From Rhodocyclaceae bacterium (lineage in GTDB: Bacteria > Pseudomonadota > Gammaproteobacteria > Burkholderiales > Rhodocyclaceae), in the NCBI GenBank assembly GCA_016791145.1, contig JAEUNJ010000217.1, positions 1-64,000 of the forward strand: a stretch of DNA of 64,000 nucleotides. The letters run 5' to 3'. The position numbers and the translations under genes were made by a program. The notes under the pieces were generated by a model. That model had not been told where the DNA came from. It searched no databases and was given only the letters and a program-made list of their open reading frames with translations. Below are positions 53,407-61,875 of the stretch, one piece after another. The stretch's first letter is position 1. Each line of letters starts with the position of its first letter.

Positions 53407-53789
53407 AGCCGCCGCGGCGCCTGCTGGGCACGCTGCTCGCCGCAGCGCTCGCCGCCGGCGCGGCGCTCCCGGCCCGCGGCGAGTATGCCGACGTCGTCCT
53501 CAACCGGCGGGCCGAGAAGGAGGGCGTCCGCCCGGTGGTCTTTCCGCACTGGTTCCACCGGATCCGCTTCCGCTGCAAGGTCTGCCACCAGGAACTGGGC
53601 TTCCGGATGCGGGTAGGGACCAACGACTTCCGCATGGCCGACATCATCGACGGCAAGTTCTGCGGCGCCTGCCACAACAACGACGTGGCCTGGGGGCCGG
53701 AACGCTGCGACCTCTGCCATTCGGGCAAGCCCGGACTGCCGACGGGCATCTACGGGGGACACGAGACCAATGGGCCGGGACGCTGGTAA
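53403..53789 (+). CDS. Small triheme cytochrome (c7/c3-like), paralogue
   Basis: A 128-residue exported protein with heme motifs starting at residues 58 (CKVCHQELGFRM), 87 (CGACHNNDVAWG) and 102 (CDLCHSGKPG). It matches the protein at 50400 over its length, including VFPHWFHRIRFRCKVCH. GTG 53403 overlaps the preceding stop. The pair 52789-53403 therefore mirrors 50849-50400 in reversed order, a duplicated module. The stop lies inside the next gene, a 20-base overlap. Confidence 0.9.
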   Translation: MKPPRRLLGTLLAAALAAGAALPARGEYADVVLNRRAEKEGVRPVVFPHWFHRIRFRCKVCHQELGFRMRVGTNDFRMADIIDGKFCGACHNNDVAWGPERCDLCHSGKPGLPTGIYGGHETNGPGRW

Positions 53790-54714
53790 GTCCCTGGCGC
53801 GGCGGGTGGCGGCCCTCGTGGGCGCCGCGGCCCTGCTCGGCGCCTGCGCCGCGGAGCAGCGGGCGTCGCCGGCCGGGGAGCGGGCGACCCTGTCCCCCGT
53901 CCGCACGATCCAGGGCGGACGCCTGGCCCCCCGGACCGATGCCCTCGGCACGCCCAATCCGGCCGCCCTGGGCGGCTTCCAGCCCCTCGTCTTCCCCGTC
54001 GCCGTGGCCATGGCCGGCGCCGACCTCTACATCGCCGACGCCGGGGCGGGCAGGCTCTATCGTTTCGAACCGGCCCTCCTGGCCCTGGTGCCGGTCGCCG
54101 GAATCTCCCCCGTGCCCGGCGTGCGCCTGCAGGGCGGCCCCGACGGACTGCTCTACGTGCTGGATCCGGGCGCCTCGGAGATCCGCCGCCTGTCCCGCCT
54201 GGGCAGGCCGCTGCCGGCCCTGCTGCCCCGCCTGCCGGCGAGCCGCTACGTGGAGTTCGCGGTGGATCCGGTCCAGGGCCGCGTCTATGCCTCCGACGGC
54301 GCCCACGGGGCGGTCGATCGCTTCGAACCCACGGGGCGCCAGGCCGTCGTGGTCCAGGCCGGCGCGGCGCCCGGGCCGGTCGCCGCCGACGGCCGGGCCC
54401 TGTACCAGGGCGATCCGGGCTGCCGCTGCATCCTGCGCTGGCAGGACGGCGGACCGCCCGCGGCCCTGGCCGAAGGGGACCTTGCCCAGCCCAGGGCCGT
54501 GGCCGCCGGCGACGGGGTGGTGGTGGCCCTCGACGGCGCCGACCGCAGCCTCCTCGTCCTGTCCGCCGCGGGCCAGGAACGGCTGCCGGCCGCGCGCCTC
54601 GGCATGGTCGCCCCGGAAGGGCTGGCGATTGCCGGCGGCCTGCTCTACGTGGCTGACGGCGCCGGCCAGGCGGTACATGTCTTCCGGCTCCCGCCGGGAA
54701 AGCGATGGCCATGA
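53770..54714 (+). CDS. Beta-propeller lipoprotein, divergent NHL type
   Basis: A 314-residue lipoprotein with lipobox LLGAC (Cys26, +2 Ala). The blades are more degenerate than in the genes at 42274 and 43635 but repeat the pattern, e.g. PVAVAMAGADLYIADAGAGRLYRFEPALLAL, YVEFAVDPVQGRVYASDGAHGAVDRFEPTGRQ and APEGLAIAGGLLYVADGAGQAVHVFRLPPG. It overlaps the neighbours on both sides (20 bases upstream, 10 downstream), so it belongs to the long operon from 50400 onward. A CRC segment near residue 215 is not a heme motif. Confidence 0.85.
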   Translation: MGRDAGKSLARRVAALVGAAALLGACAAEQRASPAGERATLSPVRTIQGGRLAPRTDALGTPNPAALGGFQPLVFPVAVAMAGADLYIADAGAGRLYRFEPALLALVPVAGISPVPGVRLQGGPDGLLYVLDPGASEIRRLSRLGRPLPALLPRLPASRYVEFAVDPVQGRVYASDGAHGAVDRFEPTGRQAVVVQAGAAPGPVAADGRALYQGDPGCRCILRWQDGGPPAALAEGDLAQPRAVAAGDGVVVALDGADRSLLVLSAAGQERLPAARLGMVAPEGLAIAGGLLYVADGAGQAVHVFRLPPGKRWP

Positions 54715-55805
54715 ACAGCGCGACCCGCCGCGCCGCCCCGCTCGTCCTGGCCGCCCTGCTGGCGGCCTGCGCGGCCCCCGGGACGCCGCGCTTCGAACTG
54801 GGCCTGGACGCCACCTCCGAGACCCGGCGGCTCATGTGGCCGGCGGCCCGCACCGGCGAAGTGCCCCGCTATTTCTATGCGGGAGAACTGACGGGCGACG
54901 AGAACTTCGTCCAGCCGAAGGAGGCCACGCGGACCGTCATGGATCTGCTGGCCGACTTCCTGGAGATCGTGCGCGGCGAGGCGCCGCCGCGCCGCCTCTA
55001 CCGTCCCCAGGCCGGCGTTGTGGACGAGTCGGGGCGCATCCTGGTGACGGACCTGGGGCGCTCGGCGGTTTATGTGTTCGACGAGCCCTCGGCCACGCTC
55101 TCGGTCTGGGAACAGGCCGACGGCAACCGCGGGTTCGTCGCGCCCGTCGGCATCGCGCTGGGCCCCTCCGGCCAGGTGTTCGTGGCCGACGCGGAACTGG
55201 GGCTGGTGGCCCGCCTCGACCGGGACGGCAACGCCCAGGCCCCCATCGGAAAGGGCCAGCTCGCCCGCCCCACCGGGCTGGCCTTCGACCCGGCCACGGG
55301 TCGCCTGTTCGTCACCGACACCCGGGAACACCGGGTCAAGGTCTTCGACCTGGAGGGCCGGCTCCTCGCCGCATGGGGCGAATTCGGCGAAGGTGCGGGG
55401 CAGCTCAACTACCCGACCCACCTGGCGCTCGCCGGGGACCGGATCCACGTCAGCGACACCCTGAACGCCCGGATCCAGACCTTCTCGACCGCCGACGGCC
55501 GCTGGCTCGGCCAGGTGGGCCGCCGGGGCCTGTACATCGGCAACCTGGTGCGCCCCAAGGGCGTGGCGGTGGATGGCGAAGGCAACCTGTATGTCATCGA
55601 GTCCTACTTCGACCACCTGCTCGTCTTCAACCGGCAGGGGGACTTCCTGATGCCCATCGGGGGCGTCGGCGAGCGCGCGGGTCGCTTCCACCTGCCCGCC
55701 GGCGTCTGGACGGATGCCCGCAACCGGGTATTCATCGCCGACACCCTGAACGCCCGGGTATCGGTGTTCCAGTACCTGGGCGGCGGGGCGGAGAACGCCG
55801 AATGA
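54705..55805 (+). CDS. NHL-repeat beta-propeller lipoprotein
   Basis: A 366-residue lipoprotein with lipobox LLAAC (Cys22, +2 Ala). WPAARTGEVPRYFYAGELTGDENF parallels the N-termini of the genes at 42274 and 43635. NHL blades include RPQAGVVDESGRILVTDLGRSAVYVFDEPSATL, RPTGLAFDPATGRLFVTDTREHRVKVFDLEGRLL and RPKGVAVDGEGNLYVIESYFDHLLVFNRQGDFL. ATG 54711 is an equal alternative start. It lies directly before the undecaheme gene, as the propeller at 43635 lies before the pentaheme gene, so each large CHTPHG cytochrome has its own propeller partner. Confidence 0.9.
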   Translation: MAMNSATRRAAPLVLAALLAACAAPGTPRFELGLDATSETRRLMWPAARTGEVPRYFYAGELTGDENFVQPKEATRTVMDLLADFLEIVRGEAPPRRLYRPQAGVVDESGRILVTDLGRSAVYVFDEPSATLSVWEQADGNRGFVAPVGIALGPSGQVFVADAELGLVARLDRDGNAQAPIGKGQLARPTGLAFDPATGRLFVTDTREHRVKVFDLEGRLLAAWGEFGEGAGQLNYPTHLALAGDRIHVSDTLNARIQTFSTADGRWLGQVGRRGLYIGNLVRPKGVAVDGEGNLYVIESYFDHLLVFNRQGDFLMPIGGVGERAGRFHLPAGVWTDARNRVFIADTLNARVSVFQYLGGGAENAE

Positions 55806-55888
55806 GCGCCCGCAACGCCCTCCGGCCACTGCCGCCCGGCGCGGGTCCGCGACCGGCCCCGCCGTTGCCGCCGGGGTGCCCGGGATGA
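55802..55888 (+). CDS. 28-codon open frame linking propeller and undecaheme genes
   Basis: ATG 55802 overlaps the propeller stop as ATGA, and the TGA at 55886-55888 overlaps the ATG of the undecaheme gene (55885). The peptide is MSARNALRPLPPGAGPRPAP and eight further residues, Pro/Arg-rich, with no domain. It may serve only to carry ribosomes from one gene to the next. It could also be chance in GC-rich DNA. Confidence 0.35.
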   Translation: MSARNALRPLPPGAGPRPAPPLPPGCPG

Positions 55889-58632
55889 GGCACGCGGTCC
55901 TGCGCGCGGCGCTGCTCGCCCTTTCGGCCGTGTCGGCCCTACTGCTGCTGCCCTGGGGGGACGCCCAGGCGGCGCGGGAATCCCGGGTCAGCCAGACGAA
56001 GCACAACCTCTCCTCGTCCAACCCGCAGCACGGACAGGCCGGCGTCGTCTCCTCGCCGACGGAATCGCAGATCTGCGTCTTCTGCCACACGCCCCACGGC
56101 GCCGACGCCTCGCAGCCGGCGCCCCTGTGGAACAAGACCATCCAGAGCAAGACCTACACGCCCTACACCTCGTCGTCCTTCGACGCGGTGGCGATCCAGG
56201 GCACCTCCGCCGGGCAGCCACTGGGCAGTTCCAAGCTCTGTCTTTCCTGCCACGACGGGGCCATGCAGATCGGCGCGGTCCGCGTGCTGCGGGGACAGGC
56301 CGACCAGGTGATACCCCTGGACAACACCAATGCCGGCACCATGCCCGAGGGGCGCGGGCTGGCCACGGGCTTCACCCGCAACCTGGGCGGCGCGACCCAC
56401 GACGACCTGTCCAACGACCACCCGATATCGGTCACCTACGACACCACCCTGACCACCCGGGACGGGGAACTGCGGGTGCCCGACGTCAGCCAGCGCTTCG
56501 GCAACGTCTTCGGCAAGCGCGTCCCCGGCGACCACTACAAGCCCATGCTGCCCCTGGAACCCACCGGCTCCGGGAACGCCGGCCAGATCCAGTGCACCAC
56601 CTGCCACGATCCGCACATCCGGGAGACCAACCTCGCCAACGAAAAGACGATCAAGTTCCTGCGCGCCAACCGCTTCCAGCTCGCCCAGCCTTCCGACGTC
56701 TACAGCGCCGTGGACGACATCATCTGCCTCGCCTGCCACGACAAGGGCATGCAGGGCAACGGCACGAGCTGGGCCTACTCGGCCCATGCCAATTCCCAGG
56801 TCGCGACCCAGACCTACAAGTCGGGGGCCGGCAGCGCCGCGGAGACCCGGGAGTTCCCGGACAACCTGCCGGTGTGGAAGGCCGGCTGCCTGAACTGCCA
56901 TGACACCCACACGGTCAGCGGCGCCCGGCGGCTGCTGCGGGAGGGCACGGATTCCGCGCTGGTGGGCGGCGTCAAGTCCGGCGGCGATCCCGCCCTGGAG
57001 GAGGTCTGCTACCAGTGCCATCGCGATTCCGCCGGTGCCGTCCTCAACTCGGTGGCCACGGTGCCCAACATCAAAGCCGATTTCGAGCTGGCGGGCGGTT
57101 ACCGCATGCCGATCAGGACGACGGACCAGGACACGGCCCTGGAGACCCACGACATCGGCGGCAGCTTCGACGATGGCTTCGCCGGAAGCGGGACCAGCGG
57201 TTCCAACTGCTCGACGGTGGACAACAAGTGCGGCGCCGATTTCGTGGAGTCCCGCGCGAAACTGGGTTTCGGCGCGCCCAACAACCGGCACGTGGAATGC
57301 ACCGATTGCCACAACCCCCACCGGGTCGTCAAGTTCCGCCTCTTCTCCGGCGCCGGCGGCGCCCTCGACGGGCCTCCCGACGCGGCCGGCACCCATGCCC
57401 ATACCGACACGGCCGGCTACACCCATACGAACGTGGCCTCCGGAGTCCTGCGCGGGGCCTGGGGCGTCGAGCCCTCCTACGGCAGCGCCTCCTTCCACGC
57501 CACGGCCAACAACTACACGGTCCGCCGCGGCGACCCCGGGAACGACAGCGTGCCGAACACCTCGGTCCCCGACAGCAAGGGCTACCTGACGCGGGAATAC
57601 CAGATCTGCATGAAATGCCATTCGACCTACGGCTATGCGAGCCCGCCCAACCTGCGCCTGGCGGCGACCCGGCGCGGCCTGACGGCCCAGGGCACCAACG
57701 GGCTGGGCCAATACACGGACCAGGCCAAGGAATTCCAGGCCCCCATCGGCCACGACACGGAACCCGCCAACCTGGGCACGGCCGCCGGGAATGCGGATCC
57801 CAATTCCAATGCCAACAACCACCGGTCCTGGCACCCGGTCACGCGGGCCACGGGCCGCACGCTGGGGTTGCGCGGCATCACCCGCACCGGCGGCACCGGC
57901 GCCGATACCTTCCCCTGGCGGCGTCCCTGGCTCAACGACGTGGGCGCCCAGACCATGTACTGCACCGACTGCCACGGCTCGGCCACCGACGCCAACCGGA
58001 CGGTGATCCCCAACGGCGGCGAGGACGGCAATCCCTGGGGGCCCCACGGGTCGGCCAATCCCTTCATCCTGAAGGCGCCCTGGTCCAGCGCCACCGGCAC
58101 GGGCAATCCGGACGACCTGTGCTTCAAGTGCCACGACTACGACACCTATGCCCGCGGCAAGGACGTGGACAGCGGACGCGGCTGCAACGACGACACCAAG
58201 GTCAACAAGACGGGGTTCAGCGACACCAAGAACTTCGGCAGCAAGAAGGGCGACCTGCACTGCTACCACCAGGAGCGCATCACCGGCAACGACATGCGTT
58301 GCTCCTGGTGCCACGTGGCCGTCCCCCACGGCTGGAAGAACAAGGCGCTGCTGGTGAACCTGAACGACGTGGGCCAGGAGGCGGGACAGCCGGTCGGCTC
58401 CAGCCGCGAGGTGGCCATGAACGGCAGCCTGCACGTCTACAACCAGGGGCCGTACTACATGAATGCCAAGCTGAAGGTGCGCAGCTTCAACCAGAGCGGG
58501 CGCTGGACCCCGGACAGTTGCGGGGCCCGGGGCAAGACCGGCGCCAACCTGATCGCCGGCAGCGGGGGACTGTCCAACAACACCGACGTCGGCGTGACCT
58601 GGATGAAGGCGGTATGCAACGACCCGCCATGA
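55885..58632 (+). CDS. Undecaheme c-type cytochrome, CHTPHG family
   Basis: A large exported cytochrome of about 915 residues. The signal peptide is AVLRAALLALSAVSALLLLPWGDAQA. The N-terminal third has the family core (KHNLSSSN, CVFCHTPHGAD, PLWN, CLSCHDGA, NDHPIS, CTTCHDPH, CLACHDKG). Seven more CXXCH follow: CLNCH, CYQCH, CTDCH, CMKCH, CTDCH, CFKCH and CSWCH, eleven in all. Long Asn/Gly/Thr-rich loops between hemes suggest surface exposure. GTG 55876 is an alternative start. It overlaps resB by ATGA. It is a candidate terminal reductase or oxidase-side cytochrome at the cell surface. Confidence 0.9.
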   Translation: MRHAVLRAALLALSAVSALLLLPWGDAQAARESRVSQTKHNLSSSNPQHGQAGVVSSPTESQICVFCHTPHGADASQPAPLWNKTIQSKTYTPYTSSSFDAVAIQGTSAGQPLGSSKLCLSCHDGAMQIGAVRVLRGQADQVIPLDNTNAGTMPEGRGLATGFTRNLGGATHDDLSNDHPISVTYDTTLTTRDGELRVPDVSQRFGNVFGKRVPGDHYKPMLPLEPTGSGNAGQIQCTTCHDPHIRETNLANEKTIKFLRANRFQLAQPSDVYSAVDDIICLACHDKGMQGNGTSWAYSAHANSQVATQTYKSGAGSAAETREFPDNLPVWKAGCLNCHDTHTVSGARRLLREGTDSALVGGVKSGGDPALEEVCYQCHRDSAGAVLNSVATVPNIKADFELAGGYRMPIRTTDQDTALETHDIGGSFDDGFAGSGTSGSNCSTVDNKCGADFVESRAKLGFGAPNNRHVECTDCHNPHRVVKFRLFSGAGGALDGPPDAAGTHAHTDTAGYTHTNVASGVLRGAWGVEPSYGSASFHATANNYTVRRGDPGNDSVPNTSVPDSKGYLTREYQICMKCHSTYGYASPPNLRLAATRRGLTAQGTNGLGQYTDQAKEFQAPIGHDTEPANLGTAAGNADPNSNANNHRSWHPVTRATGRTLGLRGITRTGGTGADTFPWRRPWLNDVGAQTMYCTDCHGSATDANRTVIPNGGEDGNPWGPHGSANPFILKAPWSSATGTGNPDDLCFKCHDYDTYARGKDVDSGRGCNDDTKVNKTGFSDTKNFGSKKGDLHCYHQERITGNDMRCSWCHVAVPHGWKNKALLVNLNDVGQEAGQPVGSSREVAMNGSLHVYNQGPYYMNAKLKVRSFNQSGRWTPDSCGARGKTGANLIAGSGGLSNNTDVGVTWMKAVCNDPP

Positions 58633-59675
58633 CCGTCCATGCCGTCGCCGTGACGCCGGGGCGCCGCGCCGTCCGCGGCGCCTGGCTGGCCCGGGCCGGT
58701 TCCCTGCGGCTGACGCTGGGCATCCTGCCGCTCCTCGCCGCGGGCGTGCTGGCGGCCTACGAGGGCCCGGCCGGGGACTACGCCACCTGGGTGCTCGTGG
58801 TGCCCCTGGCGCTGCTCGCCGGCAACCTGCTGGCCGCCGTCGCCAGCCACCCCGCCTTCCGCCGGCAGGGCGCGCTGCTCGTCTTCCACCTGGCCCTGCT
58901 GGCGCTGATCCTGCTCGTGGCGGCCTCCCGGCTCTGCTACCTGAAGGGCACCGCGGAGGTCCTCTCCGGCGGGGAGTTCGCCGGGCTGAAGGACCGGGAG
59001 GCCGGACCCTGGCACCGGGACCGGACCGGGGACCTCCGCTTCGAGAGCCTGGGATTCTCCATTGCCTACCGGCCCGGGCTGCGCCGCTCCGGAACGGAGA
59101 ACCGGGTGCGCTGGCGTGATGCCCAGGGCATTCCCCGCGAGCAGGTGGTCGGCGACCAGGAACCCCTGGTCCTGGATGGCTACCGCTTCTACACGACCCA
59201 CCACAAGGGCTTCGCCCCCGTCTTCTCGTGGCGCCCCGGGACGGGAACGGCGGACGTGGGCAGCGTGCACCTGCCCGCCTACCCGGAGCACGAGCACCGC
59301 CAATGGAACGAGTGGCGCCTGCCGGGGCTGGCCGAGCCGGTCTGGGTGCAGCTGGCCATCGAGGAGACCGTGCTGGACCCCGCGGGGCCGACCGCGTTCC
59401 GGGTGCCGGCACGGCATCACCTGGTGGTGCGGCACGGCGAGGAGCGGGTCACCCTGCGCCCCGGCGAGGCGGCCCGCCTCGCCGGCGGGGAGCTGCGCTA
59501 CCTGGAACTGCGGACCTGGATGGGGTATGCGGTCTTCCACGACTGGACCATCCCCTGGCTGCTGGCCACCTGCGTGCTGGCGATCGTCGCCCTGGCCTGG
59601 CACGTCCGTTGCAAGCACTTTTCCCGACCCTGGCGACCGGAAGCCCAGGCGGAGGAAAAAGGCATGGAAGGCTGA
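58629..59675 (+). CDS. resB: ResB-like cytochrome c biogenesis protein
   Basis: A 348-residue inner-membrane protein of the ResB (CcsB) family. Three N-terminal helices (LTLGILPLLAAGVLAAYEG, WVLVVPLALLAGNLLAAV, LLVFHLALLALILLVAASRLCYL) precede a large periplasmic domain with VLDGYRFYTTHHKGFAPVFSW. A last helix near 310-330 (WTIPWLLATCVLAIVALAWHV) follows. With CcsA it forms the System II synthase that moves heme out and attaches it to CXXCH. It is shorter than typical ResB proteins of about 450 residues or more. It is coupled to the undecaheme gene and to ccsA. Confidence 0.88.
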   Translation: MTVHAVAVTPGRRAVRGAWLARAGSLRLTLGILPLLAAGVLAAYEGPAGDYATWVLVVPLALLAGNLLAAVASHPAFRRQGALLVFHLALLALILLVAASRLCYLKGTAEVLSGGEFAGLKDREAGPWHRDRTGDLRFESLGFSIAYRPGLRRSGTENRVRWRDAQGIPREQVVGDQEPLVLDGYRFYTTHHKGFAPVFSWRPGTGTADVGSVHLPAYPEHEHRQWNEWRLPGLAEPVWVQLAIEETVLDPAGPTAFRVPARHHLVVRHGEERVTLRPGEAARLAGGELRYLELRTWMGYAVFHDWTIPWLLATCVLAIVALAWHVRCKHFSRPWRPEAQAEEKGMEG

Positions 59676-60487
59676 TGGAAACGGAACTGCGGCTCCTCTG
59701 GGTGGCCATCGTGGCCTACGTGCTGTCGGGCAGCGTCGCCATCTTCGGCCTCATCCTGAAGCGCCGTCCCGACGGCTTCGTCCTGGCGGCCATGGCCGGC
59801 GGCCTGCTGCTGCACGCGGCGGCCGTGGCCCTGCGCTGGGACCGCCTGGGCCACGGGCCCTTCGTGACCCTGTTCGAGATCCTCTCCAGCAACGTCTGGA
59901 GCCTGACCCTGATCTACTGCCTGGCCTATTGGCGCTACCGGGCCGTGCGGCCGGCCGCCGCCTTCGTGATGCCCGTGCTCTTCGTCTTGATGGGCTGGCT
60001 GATGCTGTCGAGTCCCGAGGAAGGCCATTTCCCGGTCACCTACCGCACGCCCTGGCTCTACATCCACGTGGGCCTGTCCAAGGTGTTCCTGGGCTGCGTG
60101 CTGATCGCCCTGGGCATGGCCGTCGTCGTCCTGCTGCGCCGGCAGGGGCTGGCCCTGGGGCGCCTGGCGGGGCTGCCCCCCGACGGGCGCCTCGACGACC
60201 TGGCCTACCGCTTCATGGCCCTGGGCCTCGTCTTCCAGTCGCTCATGCTGGTCTCCGGCGCGATCTGGGCCCAGGACGCCTGGGGGCGCTACTGGGCCTG
60301 GGATCCCCTCGAGACCTGGTCCTTCGTGACCTGGCTGCTCCTCGCCTTCGCGCTCCACCTGCGCCTGACGCTGCGCGCCTCGGCGCCGGCCGGCGCTTGG
60401 ATGATCGTCGCCGTGTTCGGCCTGGCCTTCCTGACCTTCTTCGGGGTTCCCTTCTTGACGACTTCACCGCACAAGGGGGCCGTGTGA
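59675..60487 (+). CDS. ccsA: CcsA-type heme handling protein (System II)
   Basis: A 270-residue polytopic membrane protein with eight or so helices. It shows the tryptophan-rich heme motif WGRYWAWDPLETWSFVTWLLLAFALHLRL and conserved His at LYIHVGLSKVFLG, both typical of CcsA/CcmC-type heme handlers. ATG 59675 shares one base with the resB stop (TGATG), so they are tightly coupled. Together they make a cytochrome c synthase that may be dedicated to the multiheme proteins of this cluster. Confidence 0.92.
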   Translation: METELRLLWVAIVAYVLSGSVAIFGLILKRRPDGFVLAAMAGGLLLHAAAVALRWDRLGHGPFVTLFEILSSNVWSLTLIYCLAYWRYRAVRPAAAFVMPVLFVLMGWLMLSSPEEGHFPVTYRTPWLYIHVGLSKVFLGCVLIALGMAVVVLLRRQGLALGRLAGLPPDGRLDDLAYRFMALGLVFQSLMLVSGAIWAQDAWGRYWAWDPLETWSFVTWLLLAFALHLRLTLRASAPAGAWMIVAVFGLAFLTFFGVPFLTTSPHKGAV

Positions 60488-61875
60488 GGCCCTTTGGACC
60501 CCGCCTCCCGGCGCCGCCGGCGGCGACCCCGTGGCCGCCCGGCGACACCGGGGCGCCGGACCGCGCCAGGGCGTGGATGCTGCTGGCCACCCTCGCCGTG
60601 GCGGGCGCGGCGTTCTTCGCGATCCTCATCGTCCTGGCCCGGGTGCCGGCCATCGGCGCCCTCTTTCCCGGCCCGCGCTTCTACAAGGTGGCCCTGACGC
60701 TGCACGTGAACCTGGCCCAACTGGTCTGGTTCACCAGCGTCGCGGGGGCGCTCTGGAGCCTGGCCGGCCCCGACGGCGGGCGCCACCTGGAAAGGGCGGC
60801 CCTGTGGTGCTGCGCCGCCGGCGCCGCGACGATCGCCGTCTCGCCGGCCCTGGGCGCCCTGTCCCCGGTGACCAGCAACTACCTGCCGGTCCTGGACCAT
60901 CCCGTCTTCGCGTCGGGGGTCACCCTCTTTGGGGCCGGCCTGGGCCTGCAGGCATGGCGCGGGTGGGCCGCCTGGCGGCAAGGGCGCGGCCCCTCGCCCC
61001 TGGCCGACGGGCTCGGCATGGCCGCCGGGACCGCCCTGGCCACCCTCGCCCTGCTGGCCGCCAGCGCGGTGGAGCTGCGGCAGGCACCGGCCGGGCCCGG
61101 CTTCTACGAAGCCCTGTTCTGGGGGGCCGGCCATGCCTGGCAGTTCACCCTCGCCCTCCTGATGATGACGGCATGGCTCTGGCTGGCCGCCGGCGCCCGC
61201 CACCCCTTCACGGATCCCCGCCGTGCCCGCCTGCTGCTGGCGGCGGGAACCCTGCCCCTGGCGGCGGCTCCCGTCCTGCAGGCCCTGCATCCGGTCATGT
61301 CCGGCGCCTACCGGAGCGGCTTCACCGACCTGATGCGCTACGGCCTCTGGCCGGCGCCCGCCCTGCTCTGCGCCGTCCTGCTGGCGGCCACCGCCGGCCG
61401 CGTGAATGCCGGGTGGCGACGCACGGCGCTGCGCCTGTCGGCGCTGCTGTTCGCGGCCGGCCTCGCCCTCGGCGCCGCCATCGGCGGCGCGAACACCGTG
61501 GTCACCGCCCATTACCACGGCACCATCGGCGCCGTGACCCTCGCCCTGATGGGCCTGAGCCACGGGCTCCTGCCGGTCCTGGGAAGGCCGGTTCCTCCGG
61601 CGGGCCTGGTGTGCCGGCAACTCCGCCTCTATGGCTTCGGCATCCTGCTGATGATGGCCGGCCTGGCCGTGGCCGGCTTCGCCGGGGCGCCCCGCAAGCT
61701 GCCGGGCAACGTGGGCCTGGACCTGGGGCCCGAATTCTTCGCCCGCCTGGTGATGGGACTGGGCGGGACGCTGGCAACGGCCGGGATCCTGATGTTCGTC
61801 GCCCTGATGCTCCGCCAGGCGGGCCCGGTGGCCCGCCGGCCGGCCCCGGCCTGGCCCCTGGAGGGTCGCGCATGA
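60484..61875 (+). CDS. Heme-copper-oxidase subunit I-like membrane protein
   Basis: A 463-residue polytopic protein with about twelve helices that resembles the catalytic subunit of cbb3/NOR-type oxidases. Likely equivalents of the low-spin heme and metal ligands are H74 (TLHVNLAQLVWF), H217 (FWGAGHAWQFTLAL) and H343/H345 (TAHYHGTIGAVTLALMGLSH). The paired HH of helix VII expected for CuB is not visible; only H269 lies nearby. It starts with GTG overlapping the ccsA stop and is followed by a TPR gene. It may be a heme-binding quinol- or cytochrome-linked module without oxygen reduction. Confidence 0.8.
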   Translation: MRPFGPRLPAPPAATPWPPGDTGAPDRARAWMLLATLAVAGAAFFAILIVLARVPAIGALFPGPRFYKVALTLHVNLAQLVWFTSVAGALWSLAGPDGGRHLERAALWCCAAGAATIAVSPALGALSPVTSNYLPVLDHPVFASGVTLFGAGLGLQAWRGWAAWRQGRGPSPLADGLGMAAGTALATLALLAASAVELRQAPAGPGFYEALFWGAGHAWQFTLALLMMTAWLWLAAGARHPFTDPRRARLLLAAGTLPLAAAPVLQALHPVMSGAYRSGFTDLMRYGLWPAPALLCAVLLAATAGRVNAGWRRTALRLSALLFAAGLALGAAIGGANTVVTAHYHGTIGAVTLALMGLSHGLLPVLGRPVPPAGLVCRQLRLYGFGILLMMAGLAVAGFAGAPRKLPGNVGLDLGPEFFARLVMGLGGTLATAGILMFVALMLRQAGPVARRPAPAWPLEGRA

